A DNA stretch of 39,792 nt from an uncultured SAR86 cluster bacterium. GTDB taxonomy: Bacteria > Pseudomonadota > Gammaproteobacteria > Magnimaribacterales > D2472. Each line of letters opens with the position of its first letter. The first letter of the stretch is position 1. The notes beneath the pieces were generated by a model that worked only from the letters and a program-made list of their open reading frames with translations, searched no databases and was not told the origin of the DNA. The stretch lies in assembly GCA_902511425.1 (NCBI GenBank), contig CABXFE010000006.1, forward strand, positions 1-39,792, written 5' to 3'. The translations under genes were made by a program, and so were the position numbers. Below, in pieces: positions 34,810 to 39,792 of the stretch.

Positions 34810-36125
34810 TTAAATTCCTCGTACATTTTATCTAAGTTTGAATCAAGAATTGATTGATAATCATATTTACTTGGGCACACATAACTAGCTAGTGCTAAGT
34901 CCTCTGGAGCTAACTCTAAAACACCTAATTTTTCTCCTAGCTCAATATCTAGAGTGACTAAGCTTTTTAAAAGCTGAGTAGTTAATATGTTCAAAGGCAT
35001 TATTTCTTGATATGAGGAGACAGGAACTATTGCTCTATTTCCGCCGTTCATTGAAACATTGAAATTAAATATTTTAGGTTTGATCCAGCTTGATATGAAA
35101 GCTGGTAACTTAGAATGAAGTTTTGAGCCAGGCATAGCCCAATTAAATAGAATATCATTTGATTCGTCTGGTAAAACTGAGATCTGATTATCAAATGCGC
35201 TCAAATAATCCATTACGTTCTCGCCTGTATGTCCATGCAGAACAGAACCTGAAATAACTCTAGAATTATCCAAGATTTTTCCAGCTGAAGTTTCTGAAAG
35301 ATTTGATCCATATTTAACTCTTAAAATTTTTGGTTCGTGAGTATTGGGTCCTCCAATAGAAATATATTTATCAGCACGAAGTTTCTTGTTAGTTAGAAGA
35401 TATCCTAGAGATATTACTTCTTGCCATGAAATAGTCCAGACAGTTCGGTTTTGACCTACTGGATATAAAAAATGAATATGAGTTCCAACCAGCCCTGCAG
35501 GATGAGGACCTTCAAAATGATTGTAACTTACACCTGGTACAGATTGATCAAAGCCATTACTTTGATAAGAACAAAAAGTTTTAATATCACTGTGAATGGA
35601 TTCAATAAAGCCAAGACCTTTATTAAAAAGATCTTGATCATGTTGAATTAATTCATGTGGGTCAACTGCGAGTGGATTAGTATCACAGGCATTAATAAAA
35701 ATAGCTGACGGTAATTCACTTGGCTCAGGCATTCTGTTGTATGGTCTTGTTCGAAAATATGCCAAAGCGCCACTATCAACAAGGAATTCAATTGAGTTTG
35801 AATAGTTATTTAGATCAAATGTTAATGGATCAATTGAATCATTAGTTTCAATGATGAGTGATAAAAATCTTCTTTTTTCACCTCTGTTAATAGACTTAAC
35901 AATTCCTGATGATGGGGCTGTAACAAAAGTACCTGGATTTTTTTTATTTTCGAATAACTTTTGACCTGATTGAACTGAATCACCTTCATCAACCATCATG
36001 GTTGGTTTTAGGCCAACATAATCTGCGCCAAGCATCGCAATTGAATTAATAGCAGTCGATGAATCTATATCCGTAGATGGAGATCCAGAAATTGGTAAAT
36101 CTAGGCCTTTTTTGGTTTTAATCAC
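34806..36125 (-). CDS. nqrA: Na+-NQR subunit A
   Basis: Cytosolic subunit associated with ubiquinone reduction. 439 residues, starting at GTG 36125 with AAGGG a few bases upstream. Biotinyl-lipoyl-like N-terminal segment with [17 protein letters not shown], followed by the family motifs DTNPLA and [15 protein letters not shown]. First gene of nqrABCDEF-apbE-nqrM. Unlike redox-enzyme Rnf homologues, this subunit is specific for Nqr. Confidence 0.96.
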   Translation of the reverse strand: MIKTKKGLDLPISGSPSTDIDSSTAINSIAMLGADYVGLKPTMMVDEGDSVQSGQKLFENKKNPGTFVTAPSSGIVKSINRGEKRRFLSLIIETNDSIDPLTFDLNNYSNSIEFLVDSGALAYFRTRPYNRMPEPSELPSAIFINACDTNPLAVDPHELIQHDQDLFNKGLGFIESIHSDIKTFCSYQSNGFDQSVPGVSYNHFEGPHPAGLVGTHIHFLYPVGQNRTVWTISWQEVISLGYLLTNKKLRADKYISIGGPNTHEPKILRVKYGSNLSETSAGKILDNSRVISGSVLHGHTGENVMDYLSAFDNQISVLPDESNDILFNWAMPGSKLHSKLPAFISSWIKPKIFNFNVSMNGGNRAIVPVSSYQEIMPLNILTTQLLKSLVTLDIELGEKLGVLELAPEDLALASYVCPSKYDYQSILDSNLDKMYEEFK

Positions 36126-36151
36126 ACTACCCTTCAGTAAAAGATGGGTGC

Positions 36152-36180
36152 ATTATAAATGGAAATATCAGCCGTTTCTA
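36152..36180 (-). promoter_or_regulatory. Predicted nqr operon promoter
   Basis: In the gap between the GAPDH gene and nqrA, read on the minus strand: TAGAAA (36175-36180, 4 of 6 to TTGACA), 17 bp, perfect TATAAT (36152-36157). Transcription would start about 20 nt before the GTG of nqrA. Confidence 0.5.
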
Positions 36181-37674
36181 TACTGAATCTTCAATTGCTT
36201 TAGGAAATCTCTGGAGATCAATTGAAGCAACTTTTTTTGTAAGATTAAGCACTTGTTTTGTATAACCATACTCATTGTCGTACCAGCAATATAGTGTAAT
36301 TTGCTTTCCATCAGCAATTGTTGCTTGAGAATCAATAATTGTTGCATAAGGGCTTGAATAGAAGTCCGTAGATACAGCTTCAGGTGAATTGGTATAGCCT
36401 ATTATTTCTCTGTATTTACTGGCAAAAGCAGATGTTTTAAGAAACTCATTTAACTCATCTCTTTCAACGGATCTATCTAAGTTTAAAACCAACACTGCCA
36501 AACTAACATTGGGTGTTGGAACTCTAATTGCATTACCTGTTAACTTATCTTTTAGCTCAGGTATTGCCTTGGAAACTGCCTTAACTGCTCCTGTTGTGGT
36601 AATAACCATATTTAAAGGCGCACTCCTACCTCTTCGATCACCTTTATGAAAATTATCAATTAAATTTTGATCATTGGTGTAAGAATGAACTGTCTCAATA
36701 TGACCATTTGTTATGCCATAGTTATCGCTAATGAGTTTTAGCACTGGAACTATTGCATTGGTTGTACATGATGCTGCCGAAATTATTTTATCTGATTCTT
36801 TTAATGCTGAATCATTGACGCCAAAAACGATATTTCTAATATCCCCCTTTGCTGGGGCTGTGAGTATTACTTTAGATGCACCCGAAGAAAGATGTTGCGA
36901 CAAGGTTTCCTCATCTCTCCATATGCCAGTATTATCTATGACAATTGGAGATTGAATATCTAAGTCAGAATATTTTACGTCTGAAGGCGAGCTAGCATAT
37001 ATAAACTTAACTGGGTTTCCATTTATAACTAATAATTCATTTTCAAGATCAACTCTAATAGTTCCATCAAATCTTCCATGCACAGAATCTCTTCTTAGCA
37101 GGCTAGCACGCTTAACAAGATCGTTATCACCTGTTTTTCGAACGACAACACCCCTTAATCTAAAATAATTTCCTGGACCGGTTGTTTGTGCCAGCATTCT
37201 AGCCATCAATCTACCAATTCTGCCAAAACCATACAGGACAATATCTTGCGGTTTATCAGGTCTTCTACTTGCTATATCATCAGCGATGATTTGTTCTAGT
37301 AAAAAATTATCGATGGAATCAGGATTATTTGGGAGATCGTCAAAAAAAGTGCACCTCATAGCTAACTCACCAATATCAACTTCGCAGTCTGGCAAATCCA
37401 TGCTACTTAACCTTTCAAGCAATGGATAGGTCTCTAATTCACTTAACTCATTCCCTTCAATCTGCCTTACAAATCTATGAGCATGCATAATGTCTATGGG
37501 TGATTTATTAACAAGAGATTGTCCGTAAATCATTATATGAACACCATGCCGATAAAGCCTGCCTACAATAGGAACCATTAATTCTGCCAAACCCTCTCTC
37601 CACTTCCAATCGCCGAAGTAATCATCGATCTTTTCTCGAGATCGTAAGTCAGGATTTTTTGTGAGGTCAGTCAT
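36178..37674 (-). CDS. gap: Glyceraldehyde-3-phosphate dehydrogenase with N-terminal extension
   Basis: Interconverts glyceraldehyde 3-phosphate and 1,3-bisphosphoglycerate. At 498 residues it is far longer than the 330-residue housekeeping form: about 143 residues precede the Rossmann motif YGFGRIGRLMAR. Catalytic Cys303 lies in SAASCTTNAIVP and the catalytic His is probably in HSYTNDQN. NNPDS and DDIASRRP lie in the extension, which has no motif I can name. A long GAPDH next to nqr is also found in Pseudomonas (from memory), often thought to be gluconeogenic. It starts 6 bp after the acyl-CoA dehydrogenase stop. Confidence 0.92.
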   Translation of the reverse strand: MTDLTKNPDLRSREKIDDYFGDWKWREGLAELMVPIVGRLYRHGVHIMIYGQSLVNKSPIDIMHAHRFVRQIEGNELSELETYPLLERLSSMDLPDCEVDIGELAMRCTFFDDLPNNPDSIDNFLLEQIIADDIASRRPDKPQDIVLYGFGRIGRLMARMLAQTTGPGNYFRLRGVVVRKTGDNDLVKRASLLRRDSVHGRFDGTIRVDLENELLVINGNPVKFIYASSPSDVKYSDLDIQSPIVIDNTGIWRDEETLSQHLSSGASKVILTAPAKGDIRNIVFGVNDSALKESDKIISAASCTTNAIVPVLKLISDNYGITNGHIETVHSYTNDQNLIDNFHKGDRRGRSAPLNMVITTTGAVKAVSKAIPELKDKLTGNAIRVPTPNVSLAVLVLNLDRSVERDELNEFLKTSAFASKYREIIGYTNSPEAVSTDFYSSPYATIIDSQATIADGKQITLYCWYDNEYGYTKQVLNLTKKVASIDLQRFPKAIEDSV

Positions 37675-37680
37675 TTATTA

Positions 37681-38784
37681 TTATGATTGATATTTATTAA
37701 TATGATGTTGGGTATTTCCAAACATTGAATCAATAGCTGTAAATCTTTTTAAATAATGACCAATAGACATTTCATTACTAACACCCATTCCACCATGAAG
37801 CTGTACTGCATGTTGTCCAACTAAGCGGCCAGCTTTACCAACTTGAACTTTAAGTGCAGAAATAGTCTTGCTAGCCTCTGGATCGTCAGAGTCAAGCTGG
37901 AGTGTTGCTTTGATCATTAAAGATTTGGTGAGCTCAGTTTCTATAAACATATCAACCATGCGATGCTGCAAAACTTGAAAGTTACTAATAGGCTGTGAAA
38001 ATTGCTCACGTTCTTTTGTGTACTGAACAGTTTTCATATATGAGGATGTCATGGCTCCAACCGCTTCAGCACTAATGCAAAGTATAGACACATCCAGCAT
38101 TTTATTGAATAACGACTCGGCTTCATCACCAAGAGCCAGAATAGATTCAGAGGAAACAGATACATTTTCAAAAGTCAGTTCACCACAAGTTTGACCATCT
38201 AAAGTTTTAAAACTCTGAATAGATAAACCCTCAACATCAGCCTCAACCAGAGCCAAGGCTGGAGCATTATCATGAGTGGCAAGAACTATAAATTTATTAG
38301 CGTTACCACCGTTCAATACTAGTGACTTAGAACCATTAAGACTAAAACCATCGGCATCTTTCGATAATGTTGTATTGCAATCTAAAAAATTATAGCCAAT
38401 ATTGGGTTCAGCATAAGCAACTGATACTTGCTGCTCACCCGAAATAATTTTTTCGATAATTTCGCTCTTTTCCGGAATGTTTGAACCTTCCAAAATAGTG
38501 CCACTCATAACCACAGAACTTAAGTAAGGCTCTACTACAAGGGCTTTACCAAATTCTTCAAACAAGACAGTAAGTTCAATAGGTCCAAAGTTAAATCCCC
38601 CATTATCCTCTTTGAACGGAACAGCTAACCAACCTAACTCGGCAAATTGCTTCCAATTTTCCTCGCTATAACCAGAATCAGAATCTAAAATTTTTTCTCT
38701 ATCAATAAAATCATAGTTTGTTTCACAGAATTTAAGCACTTGTTCACGAAGCATGTTTTGCTCGTCAGAATAATTCAAATTCAT
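37681..38784 (-). CDS. Acyl-CoA dehydrogenase, small-subunit type
   Basis: FAD-dependent enzyme introducing a 2,3-double bond in an acyl-CoA. 367 residues with the three ACAD domains; visible are QNMLREQVLKF at the N-terminus, the central AYAEPNIGYN region where the usual TEP is changed, and the C-terminal AVQLHGGMGVSNE. The next gene upstream is a second acyl-CoA dehydrogenase 2 bp away. Such adjacent, unlike pairs are known to form heterotetramers for steroid side-chain or other branched substrates. Substrate unknown. Confidence 0.85.
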   Translation of the reverse strand: MNLNYSDEQNMLREQVLKFCETNYDFIDREKILDSDSGYSEENWKQFAELGWLAVPFKEDNGGFNFGPIELTVLFEEFGKALVVEPYLSSVVMSGTILEGSNIPEKSEIIEKIISGEQQVSVAYAEPNIGYNFLDCNTTLSKDADGFSLNGSKSLVLNGGNANKFIVLATHDNAPALALVEADVEGLSIQSFKTLDGQTCGELTFENVSVSSESILALGDEAESLFNKMLDVSILCISAEAVGAMTSSYMKTVQYTKEREQFSQPISNFQVLQHRMVDMFIETELTKSLMIKATLQLDSDDPEASKTISALKVQVGKAGRLVGQHAVQLHGGMGVSNEMSIGHYLKRFTAIDSMFGNTQHHINKYQS

Positions 38785-38786
38785 GT

Positions 38787-39792
38787 TTATACTCCCAATA
38801 TAGCTTTAGCGATAATATTCTTTTGAATCTCGTTACTTCCACCATATATAGAAGTTTTTCTATAGTTTAGATATTGAGCAACTGATGGGCTAGCATAATC
38901 TGGACCAGCCGGTGTTTTATTTGATTCAAATCCATCAGGACCCTCATATGGCAAGATATACTGGCCTGCAGCCTCGACAAACAGCTCTGTTAATCTTTGT
39001 TGAATTTCAGTCCCTCGAATTTTTAAGATAGAAGACTCAGCACCAGGATGACCTCCCTCAGCAATTGCAGCTAAAGTTCTTAATTCTGTGAATTCTAAAG
39101 CCTCAAGGTCGATTTCTAATTCAGCAATCTTTTTTGACAAATTTGCATCGTCATAATCAGAAGTAATGTTTTTTAATTTTTCTAATTGCACTTTTACGAC
39201 TGGCACGCCTGCAATTCCAAACCTCTCATGCGCTAAGAGAAATTTAGCATAAGTCCAACCTTTACCTTCTTCTCCGATTAACTGATCAGCAGGCACCTTA
39301 ACATCAGTAAAGAATACTGAATTAACTTCATGATCACCATCAATAGTAATAATTGGTTTAACCTCAATACCTGGCGTATTCATGTCAATCAAAAGAAAAG
39401 AAATACCTTCTTGCTTTTTCTGGGTGGTTTCAGTCCTGACTAAGCAAAAAATCCAATCAGCATTTTGAGCAAGAGTTGTCCATGTTTTAGATCCATTAAC
39501 GATATAATGATCGCCCTCTAAAACTGCCTTTGTTTTCAGCGATGCTAAATCAGAGCCAGAGCCAGGTTCTGAGTATCCTTGACACCACCATGTATTGAAT
39601 TCAAGAATATCTGGTAAAAATCTATCTTTTTGTTCCTGGTTACCAAATGTATATATTACTGGGCCAACCATGCTTAAACCAAAAGGTAAAATTGTCGGGC
39701 ATTGAGCTAATGCAAGTTCATTTAAAAATAAATAGATTTGCACTGGAGACCAGCCGGTTCCTCCATACTCCACAGGCCAGTTATATCCCATC
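38787..39792 (-). CDS. Acyl-CoA dehydrogenase, large-subunit type (5' partial)
   Basis: Second member of the pair, cut by the window end: the frame is open to the last base and the N-terminal helical domain is incomplete, since WPVEYGGTGWS normally lies about 50 residues into the protein. FAD/substrate segment QGYSEPGSGSDLASLKTKA, VNGSKTWTT, and the C-terminal SIYGGSNEIQKNIIA are clear. The position where medium-chain enzymes carry the catalytic Glu (YEGT) reads YGGS, so the base must be elsewhere or in the partner. The ATG near 39791 should not be taken as the start. Confidence 0.88.
   Translation of the reverse strand, partial: MGYNWPVEYGGTGWSPVQIYLFLNELALAQCPTILPFGLSMVGPVIYTFGNQEQKDRFLPDILEFNTWWCQGYSEPGSGSDLASLKTKAVLEGDHYIVNGSKTWTTLAQNADWIFCLVRTETTQKKQEGISFLLIDMNTPGIEVKPIITIDGDHEVNSVFFTDVKVPADQLIGEEGKGWTYAKFLLAHERFGIAGVPVVKVQLEKLKNITSDYDDANLSKKIAELEIDLEALEFTELRTLAAIAEGGHPGAESSILKIRGTEIQQRLTELFVEAAGQYILPYEGPDGFESNKTPAGPDYASPSVAQYLNYRKTSIYGGSNEIQKNIIAKAILGV

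Noticed and set aside
1-39792. CRISPR arrays, insertion sequences, phage or defence genes, tRNA genes
   Set aside because: I looked for regular repeats, transposase/integrase motifs and tRNA-like cloverleaf segments in the intergenic gaps; all gaps are under about 175 bp and none shows such features. The serine tRNA found near infA/clpA in some enterics is not here.

Overview
The window is a gene-dense, AT-rich stretch of bacterial chromosome, almost certainly from a marine gammaproteobacterium with a streamlined genome. The AT bias, the Na+-pumping NADH dehydrogenase (Nqr), two Na+-coupled symporters, a glyoxylate-shunt enzyme and repeated gene overlaps would all suit a SAR86-like lineage, but that placement is inference, not a measured phylogeny. 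From memory, the gene order (infA-clpA-clpS-icd-mnmA-purB-aceA; nqr next to a long gap; rluC-rpmF-fab-tmk-holB) echoes the Pseudomonas-type chromosomal backbone. I see no CRISPR, transposase, integrase, phage gene, tRNA or rRNA. The longest gene-free stretch is about 173 bp.

Layout. 1-6800 (+): end of rluC, rpmF, then the fatty-acid cluster fabD-fabG-acpP-fabF, then mltG-tmk-holB; plsX, fabH and pabC, usual members of this cluster, are absent. 6797-9484: a minus-strand SDR dehydrogenase diverging from a glutaredoxin and an AGCS Na+/amino-acid symporter. 9486-15133 (-): a compact histidine operon read hisR(YerC-like)-hisG-hisDB-hisH-hisA-hisF-hisIE. hisD and hisB form one continuous gene, and hisC, which normally lies between them, is missing. 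A perfect 18-bp palindrome sits inside the predicted operon promoter. 15234-16578 (+): a Prx5-type peroxiredoxin and a beta-hydroxyacid dehydrogenase. 16630-17204: an unrecognised small membrane protein on the minus strand, then an intergenic region with a Fur-box-like palindrome and a second dyad. 17205-20330 (+): DUF4212 small subunit, VC_2705-type Na+/solute symporter and a membrane-anchored haloalkane dehalogenase of the DhlA type. 20376-24870: DUF1330 (-), infA (+), then clpA, clpS and icd (-). 24961-29128 (+): mnmA, purB, aceA. 29125-36125 (-): the complete nqrABCDEF operon followed by apbE and a very short nqrM. 36178-39792 (-): an N-terminally extended GAPDH and a tandem pair of acyl-CoA dehydrogenases, the second cut by the window edge.

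How the genes work together. The Nqr complex builds a sodium gradient that the AGCS and VC_2705 symporters can spend. ApbE and NqrM, encoded at the end of the same operon, mature Nqr by flavinylation and metal/cysteine-centre assembly. Icd and AceA form the isocitrate branch point, and the acyl-CoA dehydrogenases would feed acetyl-CoA or propionyl-CoA into it. The least conventional parts are the HisD-HisB fusion with its adjacent TrpR-family regulator and operator, and the Fur-box / symporter / exported dehalogenase module.
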